Notes: generated by a model not told the origin, from the letters alone. A DNA stretch of 64,000 nt from Leptasterias polaris (GCA_037783415.1 JAZGTN010000087.1:2976001-3040000), one strand, 5' to 3'; shown: positions 47,501-56,935, counted from the first letter of the stretch. Numbers and translations: made by a program.

Positions 47501-48672
47501 TCTCTGAAAACAAATTGGATCCTACTTTCCTATTGCAAAACTCCAATCATATTTGTCTTTTGGTTCATTTTTCATCGTGTATTAATTCTTCTGACTGTTA
47601 CTTTTCTTCTTATCTATGCACTTAGATTAACTTCATCACTACCAAAATAGCGCCATTCAAAACTATGCCTGGTTCTTTGGTTAGTCAGGTTTGCTTTTGT
47701 TTGCATGCATTTCTAAGTTTCCAACTTAATATGAGTGTTTATATACCACCTTAAGGAAATGATAGTAACTGAATTACCAGATCCTGAAACTAAAATATAC
47801 CTTTAATATATCAATGCTACCTTTTACTTTCATTCACGAAACTTTGATTGGGGTGTTCTTGGTGATGTGTTCTTCATCATGATTCACAAATTGTTAATAT
47901 GATCAAAGAAAAGAAGAGGTATTGACCCTATTTTTTTGAAATATTTGTCATAATTAACAATACTGACTATTATTAAACAGTGTTGACCATTATTAAAGAA
48001 CAGCCACAAATTGTTCACAGTTTGTAACTGAGTTTGTAAATATGGCACCCCTGTAATTTTAGCTCTCACTAATTCAAAAGAATGAATGGTATAAGTGAGT
48101 TAGTTGCATTATGTTACTCCAGCCTTGATTTTTATCAGGAAGGTATAAAAGGTATATTTGGTATGAAGAGTTTGTTCAAATTCTCAGGTTTCAAGAAAAA
48201 CAGGAAATTGGTACATGATAGTTGTTCAGTTTTTTACGAAAACAAGTATTGCTTGGATATAAATAATTGTGCAATAACAACAGAGGGGCTTCAACCTTGT
48301 GTTTTCTTAAAGTTAAAAACATCTGAAATCAAATTATTCTGTACAATCTGAGACATTGGGATTTTAGAATTTCCCTGTTTGTATGATGCAAGTATAGAAA
48401 CAAAATGTCCCTGATACAGATTCAATTTTAGGCATTTAAACACCGAATCATTTAAACACCGAATCATAGGTTTGGGGTTGTTTCTTGTTTTGTTTGGGTT
48501 ATTTTTTTCAGGTTGAAAAACTTAAATTACTATTCCCTTCTTTGTATCAATATTGTGTCTTTCCTTGTTGATGTCACTATGCTGTTTTCATATTTCCAGA
48601 TTGGCCAAAAAGAACGAAGATGAACCCAGCTCTGAGGGCACACAAGTCGACAAGTCATTACCAGATGTTTGA
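23590..48672 (+). CDS. SLC10A7: Sodium/bile acid cotransporter 7-like (SLC10A7), six exons found, gene incomplete
   Basis: Exons: 23590-23665 ([25 protein letters not shown]), 28252-28290 ([13 protein letters not shown]), 28927-28962 ([12 protein letters not shown]), 39619-39702 ([13 protein letters not shown] ... VVVPLVLGQ), 42203-42353 ([20 protein letters not shown] ... WIVAADKQ) and 48600-48672 ([13 protein letters not shown] ... SLPDV, stop). Each has consensus splice sites and adjoining phases fit, except across 39702/42203 (phase 0 to phase 1), where exons are missing. SLC10A7 is a 10-TM Golgi/plasma membrane protein linked to calcium homeostasis and glycosylation in vertebrates. Not found: exons for the N-terminal ~105 residues and the central ~97 residues (after LGQ, up to LG|IPML). 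The exons present have no stops. Either those exons are misassembled away or the locus is broken. Confidence 0.82.
23700..26380. other. SLC10A7 intron, no gene recognised
   Basis: A/T-rich sequence with a short inverted motif (ATCCTATATT near 23949-23972) and no open frames with domains. No additional SLC10A7 exons were recognised. Confidence 0.5.
26385..26535 (+). repeat. Partial tRNA-Leu-derived SINE (family B)
   Basis: CAGACTCAAGCTCTGGTGG, GGGTTTGAATCCCGGTCATG, ACACTTGTGTCCTTGAGCAA and AGGTAAATGGGTACC. The 5' part of the tRNA head is missing. Confidence 0.7.
26582..27012 (+). repeat. Full-length tRNA-Leu(CAA)-derived SINE (family B), best copy
   Basis: The head GTCGTGGCCGAGCGGATAAG, AGCACCGGACTCAAGCTCTG, GTGTTTCTGTTCAGCAGAG, TGGGTTCGAGTCCCGGTCGT-GAC folds as a class II tRNA. 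Anticodon stem CCGGA/TCTGG encloses the loop CTCAAGC, so the anticodon is CAA (Leu). The body continues with GATGGGACGTAAAGCCG, CACGTAAAGAACCCAG and AGCGCCTTGAGCGTCACTGA, and ends AAGAAGCCACTATTATTATT with an (ATT)n tail. A further tail fragment is at 27085-27152. Confidence 0.85.
27155..28245. other. SLC10A7 intron, no feature recognised
   Basis: Unique-looking A/T-rich sequence. The open frames here are short and without motifs. Confidence 0.5.
28963..32920. other. SLC10A7 intron, no gene recognised
   Basis: Part of a 10.7-kb intron. A 109-codon open frame at 31690-32019 is Cys-rich in its middle ([19 protein letters not shown]) but I do not recognise it, and it lacks convincing splice context or family motifs. 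Confidence 0.45.
32929..33015. repeat. 15-bp minisatellite, six copies
   Basis: ACTAATGTTAACAAC is repeated about six times with essentially no divergence, suggesting a recent and possibly polymorphic expansion. The minus strand translates as repeated LLTLV. Confidence 0.9.
33016..34580. other. SLC10A7 intron, no gene recognised
   Basis: Contains a G15 tract at 33106-33120. Two similar phrases containing CTGCCCTCT(G/A) occur at about 34089 and 34158. Nothing else of note. Confidence 0.45.
34581..35128. mobile_element. Foldback MITE, copy 3, longest and best preserved
   Basis: Termini TTAAAGAGGAAGGGAAATGT (left) and ACTTCCCTTCCTCTTTAA (right) are inverted repeats. Within them are TACTCATTTTCCAATAGATA / TATCTATTGGAAAATGAGTA and TTCTAACCTCACATTAAAAT / ATTTTAAAATGAGGTTAGAG. 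The arms continue inward for well over 100 bp, including the inverted pair CATCTGATGACATC(A)TTCTGAGAA. Same family as 5525-5978 and 7868-8007. Confidence 0.82.
36188..36360. repeat. GGACTC-type imperfect microsatellite, block 1
   Basis: Runs of ACTCGG/ACTCGAGTC variants over about 170 bp (for example CTCGGACTCGGACTCGGACT). A second block of the same type lies at 36912-37150. Confidence 0.85.
36912..37150. repeat. GGACTC-type microsatellite, block 2, with higher-order spacing
   Basis: GGACTC hexamers are grouped by a recurring CCAAGTGACTCG(T/G)GACT spacer about every 30-50 bp. The minus-strand frame reads SESESES and [10 protein letters not shown], a repeat artefact, not a gene. Confidence 0.88.
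37160..39600. other. SLC10A7 intron, no gene recognised
   Basis: A/T-rich, without recognised coding, tRNA-like or palindromic features. Confidence 0.5.
39895..40926 (-). CDS. Rhodopsin-class (class A) GPCR, single exon, nested in the SLC10A7 locus
   Basis: An uninterrupted 343-residue frame with seven hydrophobic segments: TM1 [12 protein letters not shown] (N1.50), TM2 NLSVADFLM (D2.50), TM3 end [13 protein letters not shown] (a VNR triplet in place of D/ERY), TM5 [20 protein letters not shown], a basic third loop [20 protein letters not shown]6 [16 protein letters not shown]7 [10 protein letters not shown] (NPxxY). The extracellular loop 2 cysteine is in VCLDDSELQ and TM3 has FLCRATAFL, so the conserved disulfide is possible. 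The ligand is unknown; the architecture suits melatonin-like or moody-like orphan receptors, common as intronless expansions in invertebrate deuterostomes. The first ~21 residues are encoded by a tandem-repeat monomer; the next Met is residue 25 (MQIISITG). It is antisense to SLC10A7. Confidence 0.85.
   Translation of the reverse strand: MTVQIFLIAEDFVSLQTQEKVCAIMQIISITGIVGNAIVLIAVAVSCRLQTVTNIFVANLSVADFLMCIFALFNTIVLFIKGGPPNSLDFLCRATAFLSPIMAGVIMFSIASIAVNRMLLITKRSSIYRTIYTTNKLVPMVAFLWLFPTAITTMLLATGIGQLNYNKNIHVCLDDSELQSSGLYKIILAGIFFPVPLTVTLISYALIFVFIQRHFKNEQRVFSNNVSTRTSSQEQSTVDPPVINQTKRKKRIHKHQIEIIKNLFIVSCVCFILPLPNCIFIMLKLDHLFLYGVIFLFANSAVNPMLYGAKHPMFKEVMLCILRCRWSAIPEPSHILKYFLSIG
40863..42060. repeat. 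Tandem repeat, ~65-bp monomers in a ~262-bp higher-order unit
   Basis: Monomers share CTTTCTCTTGTGTTTG(G/C)AGTGA, CACAAAGTCTTCAGCAATAA and GAAAAATCTG(T/C)(G/A)C. Four monomers form a higher-order unit that repeats nearly exactly, starting about 40945, 41207 and 41469 (262-bp steps). Monomers toward 42060 are more divergent. The left edge enters the GPCR coding sequence to about 40863. On the minus strand the monomer stays open and reads [20 protein letters not shown]. Confidence 0.9.
42820..45783 (+). mobile_element. CR1-like non-LTR retrotransposon, intact 987-residue ORF (endonuclease + reverse transcriptase)
   Basis: One open frame encodes an apurinic-type endonuclease/exonuclease/phosphatase domain ([20 protein letters not shown] about residue 105, TESW, GDFNRTE at 248, SDHN at 301). 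A reverse transcriptase follows: [20 protein letters not shown] about 570, [12 protein letters not shown] at 654, [19 protein letters not shown] about 710, active site YVDD at 744, and the [11 protein letters not shown] motif about 825. The YVDD instead of FADD is less usual for CR1/Jockey-type elements. The C-terminus (PYLTKLLNS) is typical of CR1/L2-like ORF2. The absence of stops suggests a young copy. It sits in the last SLC10A7 intron, in the same orientation. The 5' UTR is probably 42360-42819. Confidence 0.9.
45784..46076 (+). repeat. LINE 3' UTR and tail
   Basis: After the stop come T-rich runs (45885-45947), then ATGCCGCAATTCAGCGGTAT, TGCTGCGATGGCATTTTTAA and ATAAATAAACCAAACAG, a short A-rich tail. 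This probably marks the 3' end of the element. I could not identify a clear target-site duplication. Confidence 0.6.
46077..48599. other. Last SLC10A7 intron, remainder; no gene recognised
   Basis: No domains found. A short open piece at 47626-47690 with splice-like ends was considered and rejected as an exon because it does not fit the phase between 42353 and 48600. Confidence 0.5.
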
Positions 48673-48745
48673 AGAAACCTCTATATTTGTTATACTTATT
48701 CTGTATCCTTTTCCAGGTAATCTACTTACTTAAAAAACTCTTTTT

Positions 48746-49345
48746 GGTTAAAAAGAAAAATTGACCAGAGCGGGACTTAGGCCTGCAATCTCTGAACTTA
48801 CGTGCTGATGCTCGGCCAACTGAGCTATCTAGCCCTAATGTTGGCAGTTTCTTTGTCAATATCTTTGTTCCGGGTGCCAGTCAGAAGCCATTCAACCTGT
48901 AACTGCCGTTTAGCCAGGGATCACACCCGAGTCTATGATTCAACCTGGGAAGTGGCAGCAGAGGGATCACTTTAAGTGGATGTGACTTTTTACTTCAAAT
49001 ATCAATAAACCATGAGGGAAGCCGACTGGATAAATTTGAAATAATTTTGGTTGATCCCTCTGCTGTTGCTTCCCAGGTTGTATCGTAAACTTGGGTGTGA
49101 TCCCTGGCGATAGGGCAGTTTCAGGTTGAATGGCTGCCCGCCCCCCCCCCCCCCCCCGAACAAAAATATTGAGAAATATAGGGAGACCGCCAACATTCAG
49201 GCTAGATAGTTCAGTTGATAGAGCGCTGGCATGTTAATCCGGAGGTCACAGTTTCAAGTCCCACTCATGGATTTTATTTTTTGTTCAACCCAATACTATT
49301 TAAAGTTTACCCAGTTAGTTTCCCTAGTGGTTTATTACTTGATAA
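48746..49345. repeat. Head-to-head composite of two family A SINEs
   Basis: A minus-oriented copy (48746-49000: GCTCGGCCAACTGAGCTATC, TAGCCCTAATGTTGGC, GGGTGCCAGTCAGAAGCCA) is followed by plus-oriented sequence (49060-49345: GGCTAGATAGTTCAGTTGAT, AGAGCGCTGGCATG, TTTTTTGTTCAACCCAATAC). A C17 tract lies between them at 49141-49157. The segment therefore folds as a large imperfect hairpin. Confidence 0.75.
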
Positions 49346-49606
49346 TTAAGAAACTATCTATTCTAGTGTAGTGTCTGTAATAGTCAACTGGTTTCTCACC
49401 TGTTTGGTGTTTAACATTTGTTATATTGCTGTTAAAGCAAAATAATAATAAAATTGGTGGTCGAGAGAGGCAAACCTGGATCTGCGGCTGATACCAGATC
49501 AAAAACTAAAGTGTTTGGAAAGTACTTTGTACAGTTTAAATGATGTAAATATTTAATTACATCAATTCAAACTACAGGATTCAAACTGACCCCTCATCTT
49601 GTCACT

Positions 49607-49730
49607 GGCACGCTCGGTGGTCTGGCGGGTGAAACATCTGCTTTAGAATGTGGGAGTTGTTGGTTGGAATCCCTTCCAAGTAGCTTGCTTGAGTGTTTTT
49701 TCCAAACAAGGCTCCGAAAGCATTGTGCTT
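49607..49730 (+). repeat. tRNA-like SINE fragment (family C-like)
   Basis: GCTCGGTGGTCTGGCGGGTG (A-box-like) and TGTTGGTTGGAATCCC (B-box-like) are spaced as in a tRNA head. Degenerate. Confidence 0.45.
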
Positions 49731-50249
49731 ATCACATCAATTGTAGTGTAAAAATAAAAAAGAAGGCAGATGTATAGGAACAGCATTAACAATATAGCCA
49801 CTAATGGGAAGTCAGTATTTTGTTATAGACTACAATTTATTTTTGAATACAATTTTGTGTTTGTATGTATAGACCTTCATCATGCTGGCCACCATTTCTG
49901 TCATGTTCCCTGTTAAAAACAGCAAAAATGTATACTGATTCTCATCATATCAAACAGGAGTCAGACTATTTTGCCCTGTCAACCTCAGTTTGGTTACATT
50001 AATCAGAGTGGGATAAAATCAAGATGGCTGTGTCATGATAAAGGTTTATGTATTAGGTTCTGTCTTTATGCAGTTGATTGTTTTGTAATATTTTTTTATT
50101 TAATGTTTATTTGTGGACAAGCTTACTGGTGGCTGATTTTTTAATAACACTTGTTCAAGTATGAATTTGATTTCTCCTCAAAACAAAGCTCCAACTTTAC
50201 AATGGTTCAACAGGTTACAGGGTTGGTTTCAACCTAATACAAATTATCG

Positions 50250-50653
50250 AATGAGTGTTTTGAGGCTTAATTTTTCACCCCTCAAAATGCCAAAACCTCA
50301 GAGCTTCGGGGCTTCGCCCCCTGGACCCCCACCGGGGCCTCACCCCTGGACCCCACCATCAATGTTACAGAAATTTTTCCAGTAAACTTAGAAGATTGAT
50401 TTGGATCTGATTTCCAATAAAAGTTTGTCTATTTCTCTGTTTTAGGCACTTGGAGGCTTGATTTTTCACCCCACAGAACTCCAAAGGCTCGAGCTTCAGG
50501 GGGCTTCGCCCCCTGAGCCCCCACCCGGGCTTCGCCCCTCGACCCCACCAGGGGCCGTAAGGCCGGCCCCTGGACCCCACCCATTTTGGGTTTACCCTCT
50601 AATACAAAATCCTGGTTGTGCCCCCGGTTTAAAAAATCCTGGATCCGCCCCTG
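50250..50653. mobile_element. hAT-like element fragment with GC-rich repeated interior
   Basis: The right end AATCCTGGATCCGCCCCTG (ending 50653) is the inverse of the typical hAT start CAGGGGCGGATCCAGGATT. The interior contains repeated CTTCGCCCC(C/T)(T/C)GGACCCC phrases (50310-50360 and 50500-50580). No matching left end was found, so the element is truncated or nested. Confidence 0.6.
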
Positions 50654-50659
50654 AAACCT

Positions 50660-53659
50660 AAGGTGTGTTGTAATTAGTGAGCAGTGATTTAAAAAGCATA
50701 AATTTGCCTCTTGCAATATAACAGACCATGTACTGTCATTGAATTACACAAAAACCATACAATTACAAGGGATATTTATGTGAAACATTACTTTTAAAAT
50801 ATCATTTAACCAGCGCAAAGCATCCAATCCGAAGGCGGTTTCACCTTTAACTGAGGGAAAGGTTATAAAACTTGATTTCTGTTTCAGTGTTTATGTCATG
50901 GTTCGTCATTTTGTTATTAGATTCTGGGCTGGGAGTGAACATTGGTTTGTAATTGTTCAGTGCCACTATTTTTGTTTTAATCACCAAAGTTGATACTATA
51001 GCTTGAATACCAAAGGGGGGAATTGGGGAGAAACTGGTAACCTTTTTTTAAATCAGGAAGACTAAGTGTTGAGGTAATTTGACCAACATTACCAATTTTA
51101 TGCCTTATCTTTAGTCAAAGAGAGAAAGTGTAGCATAGTTTTTGCCAATAGGGACAATGTGCATCTTTTCTCGATACACATATGACTAACCAAATTATTA
51201 GATCTTAATACAGAAAACTTATTTCTATAAACCTCAATAATTAGCCAGCCTCGCCACCATGGGCAGCGCGCTTTATCGATACCTCTCGTCACTAACCCCT
51301 GGTAGGGATGTACTAAAAAACTTTGTTAATTGGCTCCAAAAGTGACTACTTTGTGTGCACGCTTGTTAACAACTTTTGAGCCATTGTATGGTGCTTGTAG
51401 GACGCTTAACATGCACAAGTAAAAATGCAAGTGTTTTGATAGCAGTCCATTCAAATGAATGTGTTTTTACATGGTCACCCTTAACTGCATACAGTTGGAC
51501 AGATCACAATATCAAAGAATAATGAGAGAAGACCAGTTGCTCTCGTTTGTGGGCAACCATACATGAGCGGGCGCCTGAAGTCGATCGACCACAGGCCGAA
51601 TGGAAATGCGCCAAATTCTGGCACATTTTATTGAACCAATTCCAGCGTTTATGAGCGAGCAAGGCATGCCGGGAAAAATGTCATAGCGAGATCGATCACC
51701 CCTTGGAACGAGGTGGACAATTAGCCTATATACCATATAAATTTAGCCACAGTTTCATTACGTTCAACGCTAATGTACCTTTCTGATCAAAGTACAGTAC
51801 ACCAGTATTAGCAATTGTACAAAAGTTTATCTAAGGCTATTCCTGATCTTTATTATAAGGCCCTTGTATTTACCTTTATATCTACTAGGCTATAATGTTT
51901 TCCTGAGTATCATGTGCTTGAAGTTGTGAAGTTGGCTTGCAGAGTGTTAGAGCTGGATGCAAGATTGGAGGTGTATTCCTGTAAAACATAACATAATTTC
52001 TCACATTAAGTTTTGTTTTTCTAAACAGACTTAATTCTGTACTTTTATGACATTTCTGTTCAAAACTTGTGTAATTTTTTCCCCCCAGCAGTTATAAAAA
52101 GTTGTTTAACTTTTAAAACATAGTTATTTCTAAAGGAATACAGTGTAGAGTTTCAAATCTAAAATCTGTTGAAATGCAGTCATGCTTCCAGATTTTTTTT
52201 TTAATCTACTGTTTGTGCCTTGCCTTGGGGTCGGAGAATAATAATCTGTGCATCAAATCAAATCAGTCACATCAAGTGAGTAACAGATGTATGCTACATT
52301 CTCCTTAAAGGCCCTATCACACCTTGGCGTTTTAGCCAGCGTATGCGGAGGTATAAAAATTTCCCTAAAACGCTGGCATACGCTGAACTATCGACGTTTT
52401 TTTACAATTTTGAGCGTTTACAAAGCGTATTCATAACGAGTTGGACGTATACATATATCGTAGTACTAACTTATATAGAACGTCTCCATAACGTTTAGAT
52501 AACTTATATACCAACTTATACCAACGAATGCTTAGCGTGTTGCCGGCGTTCACAACTTATGCCCAACGATAGTCTAACTTATGCATATTAGCGCGCGGAG
52601 CGTATCGCTGACGATCACGTGTCGTACCCTATAAACAGGCTGCCACTCGACGCTTCCAATCATAACTGCACTAGACATCGCAGTATCCTCATTGGTGAAT
52701 TAACATTAAGAAATGAACCAATTCCAAGAAGGTTAACATCAATCATGATGTGGAAACAAAAACTGCGAGATTATTATCGTAGATATTAACTAGAGATTGA
52801 AATAATGTAATTAAGATTAAGATTAAGAATTGAAAAGATCCCTATTGGAAAGAAACCACAACCAAGATGTTGAAAAATTGATGATATCGAAAAGGAATAG
52901 TAAACACGTTTGATATGAATCACTTATAGAGATATTGTAACCAAGCAATACTGTTATAGACAAAAACGGAATAAATTTTCAGTGCTAAAGTGTGATCATG
53001 AATCAATGTTACTGAGTACACTTCCCGTTCTTTAATTTCTAAGATATTTGGGGAGCACGTTGATATGTCCAACGCTTGCATCGAAGCTCGGTGTTCCCCA
53101 AACGTAAAGTCATTTATAAAAATGTATTCTTTTTCAGGTAAAATAATTAGGAAGGCGGCAATGAAAATAATTCATTATCGTTTGAGACGACGAATTAGAC
53201 AATAAATGTATTTTCGTTGGGTCAAGCCTGAGCGCGTTATTTGAATAGGTATGTAAAGGAGCTGCAGTGCTTGGAAGGAGGGCGTTGGCACTGACCGAAT
53301 TCACTGCAAGCAAAACAGACGTCTTATTTTAAAAAAACAAAAAACAAAACGATTGTTATTAACGCATAACCTGAGGAATAGTTTCTCCTTAGATATGAAC
53401 AAGGTCTTCAAATCCAAATAATCCGATGGAGAGAACTGAAGAAAGCCTAATTGAACAGTTCCAGAAAAACAAACGCCCCCGCATGGACCCACAAGGACAA
53501 GCAAGTATCCAGCTGGCGACCAGTTTCACATGAGACTATATCCTTTCTAATCCACATTGTCTGTCCAACGCTTGCATCGAAGCTAACTTAATTCATTGTA
53601 AATTTAAACACAGAGTTCACATCCTGTTAAGTTCCATGTTGTGTTTTCCTTTCTGACAG
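50660..53659. other. Intergenic region; CpG-containing motif array at 52310-52630, no gene recognised
   Basis: At 52310-52630 short phrases recur: AAACGCTGGCATACGCTGAA mirrors AGCCAGCGTATGCGGAGG upstream, and (A/T)ACTTAT, ACGTTT, AACGTCTCC and GCGTA are repeated. A 22-bp phrase containing GTCCAACGCTTGCATCGAAG is duplicated at about 53068 and 53560. I recognise no coding exon here, including no upstream MOV10 exons. Confidence 0.5.
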
Positions 53660-53799
53660 AGGTTGAATGTCGCAGTCACAAGAGCCAAGGCATTGTTGGT
53701 TTTAGTGGGTAACCCGTACACTTGCTCTGCAAGGATGATAACTGGAACAAGTAAGAATGACATTTATATTATTGATACCTTCCCAACTTATGAAGCAAT

Positions 53800-53925
53800 T
53801 ATTGTTAAGTGCCATGCTCAAGGGCACAAGTATCATGACCGGTCTCGAACCCACACTCGCTGCTCACAACGCCAGAGCTTGGGTCAGGTGAACTCGACCG
53901 CTCGGCCATGACACACCGAACGTCA
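53800..53925 (-). repeat. tRNA-Leu-derived SINE head (family B), minus strand
   Basis: On the minus strand: TGTCATGGCCGAGCGGTCGA, CCCAAGCTCTGGCGTTGTGA, GTGTGGGTTCGAGACCGGTC and ATGATACTTGTGCCCTTGAG. The copy ends soon after the head. Lies in the MOV10-like intron. Confidence 0.7.
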
Positions 53926-54446
53926 GTACTTAATATTTGACTGAAAAGTAAAACACTGCTGAGAAAATGCCCCTTGCTGTACCCCTTTGTTAATGTATTT
54001 ATAACTATTGTTGATTTGTCAGTTTCCTGCGATACTGTATGGAGAATAACGCCTACACCGGATGCCACTTTGAGGAAGATGAAGATGAACTTGAAGCTAT
54101 CATCCAGAGACTGGACAATGTCAAACTCAGCGATCTTGGTGAGTACAAGACACTCGGAACTTATCTCCCATTATTTTGAATACAATAATAAACAATGGGG
54201 GCAGTTCAATCCTATTTTGTACAACAAAAGGACGATTGTCTAGAATCAGGGATTATAAAATAACCCCCCTGAAAAAGGGAGATTTCAAGCATGAATTCCA
54301 GTACCTTTGTACCTCATTGTACAGAAGAAACGAAACATTCCACAGTGAGTGCATGCGATGTGCAGGCTACACAATGGAATGTCTCGGCGTGTGAACGTTT
54401 CAGTATTTTGAGTGCATACAAACATTTCGAGCTTGTCCCAAGTAGT

Positions 54447-55044
54447 TGTGCGTGCATTCAGGCATCCAGTCATAACTGGTTTTAAAAAAATTGGTGGGCA
54501 ATTACCGATCGGGATAATGTGGACTGCCACTGCCTGGGGGTCAAACTAATTTCTCCATATTTGTATAAATAGTTTCAATAATGTTTACTTCTATAACACT
54601 GCTATAGCACCCTCTAGTTCAGGTGGGGCTAGTTCCTGTTCTCCGACTGCATGTTCAAGCAGTGGATTAACTGTAAACCTGGTTGGCATCTAGGTTATTT
54701 TATTATTACATTTGTAAACACTTTTTGTAGGGGTAGAGCAAGCTGCTCCTCCTTTTGATTATATATGGCAAGCTGCCAAGGATTCCGGGCCCGGTAATTG
54801 ATTTTGGGCAAGCTGCCCTATAATATACGGGTTGTCTTTTTCTGTATGCCATATTGACGTTGCATGCCCAGCTGGTCGATGACCAGTTTTTGAGAGAATA
54901 AACCCAGTCTGAACTGTATACCAAAATCACACTAGTTTCTTTGTTTGCTATCTGTTGGTCGTCTGAGAATAATTGTGCGTGCATTCAGGCATCCAGTCAT
55001 AACTGGTTTTAAAAAAATTTGTGGGCAATTACCGATCGGGATAA
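54447..55044. mobile_element. 71-bp direct repeats enclosing a promoter/poly(A)-like segment (possible solo LTR)
   Basis: A 71-bp sequence beginning TGTGCGTGCATTCAGGCATC and ending ACCGATCGGGATAA occurs at 54447-54517 and again at 54974-55044 with one difference. The 456-bp segment between them has a TATAAATAG box (54564-54572) and AATAAA (54897-54902). This suits LTR-derived sequence, but no TG..CA ends with a short target duplication could be fixed. It lies in the last MOV10-like intron. Confidence 0.5.
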
Positions 55045-55489
55045 ATCTAAATTTGACAACTTATTTTAATAAATGACGGCTGTCTAACTAAAGCTGATTT
55101 CATTCTCATTACAAAGAAGTTTGAAATATATTTTGTTTGCCTGATTTTAATGAGTTTTTTAAATTTATATTTGTTTTTCTTTAGTGGATACCCCTGAATC
55201 CAATAACTTACAGGGATTTAGTGCAGTGACTGAGCAGAATGACCCAGAGTGGAAGGGAGAAAACTAGAGATGACCTTGAGGATACAGTGAGCCTTTTCTG
55301 ACCTCTTCTCCAATAATAATAGTACTTCAAATACTATTACTACTATTAATAATAATATTCAGTTCTCAAATAGCTTTTTGTCACATTTGGCAGGTATTTC
55401 AAAGCGCATTTTTAATTTAATTTTTTGACAATGGATATGCAGAGCTATATTAGAACAATGAGACCCATTTATGTAGCATCTTGTAAGGG

Positions 55490-55745
55490 TTCACGAGGTG
55501 ATGCAGCACCATCTTCAGCCAACCACCATACCAGAAACACCCTGGCAAACCCCCCATACCCCTACTCTTGAATGATAAGTTCTCTGGGTTCTTTTATTTG
55601 CATTACACAACACACAGAACCTGTGGCTTTACGTCCCATCCCAAGGATGAAGCAATTATCATTTAGTTTCTTACTCAATGACACAATTGTCATGACGGGG
55701 GCAGAAGCTCACACCGTGGCAACGCAGGGTACACACTATAACCCC
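55490..55745 (-). repeat. SINE family B, minus strand, body plus degraded head
   Basis: On the minus strand the body is clear (GGGACGTAAAGCCACAGGTT, TGCAAATAAAAGAACCCAG, GGGTTTGCCAGGGTGTTTCT, GGTTGGCTGAAGATGGTGC). The tRNA head is degraded. Confidence 0.65.
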
Positions 55746-56665
55746 AACTCCCAGTTTCAACTCGATCAAACCCTTTGAAGTCACTTACTGCAACAGGAAC
55801 TAACTTAGCGGAAAACACCTATGAATGAACTAAATTTTTGCTCCGGAAACAGATTTGATAAAAAATCGTTTGCTTACCAAGTACAGATTGGGGTCCTTTC
55901 CCTATCTGCCAATATGTTTTAACTTCTGCTTTTTAAAAGTTTTCCACCTTTGTAAAAATTTAATTAAGCATTTCATTTGTGAATCTCAAATTTGGTCTTA
56001 GTGTCACGAAGCACCTTCGGTTATGTTCGCCATCTTGTTGAGGCAAGAACTTTATACACACATCTGAAAGTTTGGGTACCGAGTCAGAGGTCGCTACGCA
56101 TGTTCGAAGTAAACAAATCTGCCCCTGAAAGAGATGACACATGTTATTGTAAAGGTGCTTGGTAGTTTATTTTTTTAAATTCTGGTCGGAATTTGAATTT
56201 TATTAGTTCATGAAATCTTTGATCTGAATTTTGGATGTCGACATTCATTGACCATCTTGCCAATTTGTCAACTTAAGAATCGGGATAACGCAGATTAACT
56301 TGTTAGTTTATCCTTCCTGAATTTAGTTTATATAAATGAATTCACTGATCACTCATAATTATTTTCTTGTACTCGGAACACACTGGATGAATTTGTTTAT
56401 CCCTACATTAATGGAAGTAACATAAATATAAGACTTGCTATGCAATCGATTCTCGCAATAGCATTATCAAAAATTCCAGAATATTAAAATTGTGAATACC
56501 ATTTTAACTCACAAAAATTTGAAAAATTATATTTTGATAAACTACCTGGGCCCCATTTCATGGCACTGCTTACCAATCTGTGCTTGAGCTGCCCTGTGAA
56601 ATGCATTTTCTATGAGTTTAAGTAATAAACTGCAAGGGAAACTGACTATATAGGTAAATTTTTTA
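55746..56665. other. Downstream of the MOV10-like exons; no feature recognised
   Basis: An AATAAA near 56625 could be a poly(A) signal. No open frame carries a domain. Confidence 0.45.
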
Positions 56666-56669
56666 TAAT

Positions 56670-56935
56670 TTAAGGTTGAACAAAAATAAATTCACTAGAG
56701 ATGGATTTGAACCTGCAACCTCCAGATAAATGTGCCAGCGCTCTACCAACTGAGCTACCTTGTTGGCGGTCTCCCTATTTTGTCAATATCTGACTGGCAC
56801 CCCAGAACAAAGAGATCACAGGTTCATGTCCGGCTCTTGGCAATTTGTTTTTGTTCAACCCAAAATTATTTCTATAGGTTGTAACAGGATGTTTGCACAT
56901 AATTCCCTAGTAGGGAGTGGCATTAAATTGGGTCC
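56670..56935. repeat. Family A SINE composite, copy 1 of a near-identical pair
   Basis: Begins AAGGTTGAACAAAAATAAAT and ends GTTCAACCCAAAATTATTTC plus a tail to CATTAAA. It has tRNA-like sequence in inverted orientation at its two sides (GGATTTGAACC and CAGGTTCATGTCC). Differs from the copy at 57573-57831 at only about three positions, so the two are recent duplicates or a recent burst. Confidence 0.75.

Larger units (their letters stand above)
53660..55267 (+). pseudogene. MOV10-like RNA helicase, three 3' exons with one frame break
   Basis: Exon 53660-53750 begins RLNVAVTRAKALLVLVGNPY, the motif VI region of UPF1-like SF1 helicases of the MOV10 type. After NPYT the frame must change by one base to read LLCKDDNWN. 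With that change the donor phase (2) matches exon 54023-54138 (FLRYCMENNAYTGCHF, then an acidic EEDEDELEAIIQRLDNVKL). The last exon, 55185-55267, reads VDTPESNNLQGFSAVTEQND-PEWKGEN and stop; a DPEW(K/R) tail is typical of MOV10. MOV10 helicases act in RNA silencing and retroelement control. No 5' exons were found in the preceding 5 kb, so this is either the tail of a gene with far-off exons carrying an error, or a truncated pseudogene. Confidence 0.65.

Noticed and set aside
47626..47690. Possible SLC10A7 exon between splice-like sites
   Set aside because: Does not preserve phase between 42353 and 48600, which join perfectly to each other; no family similarity.
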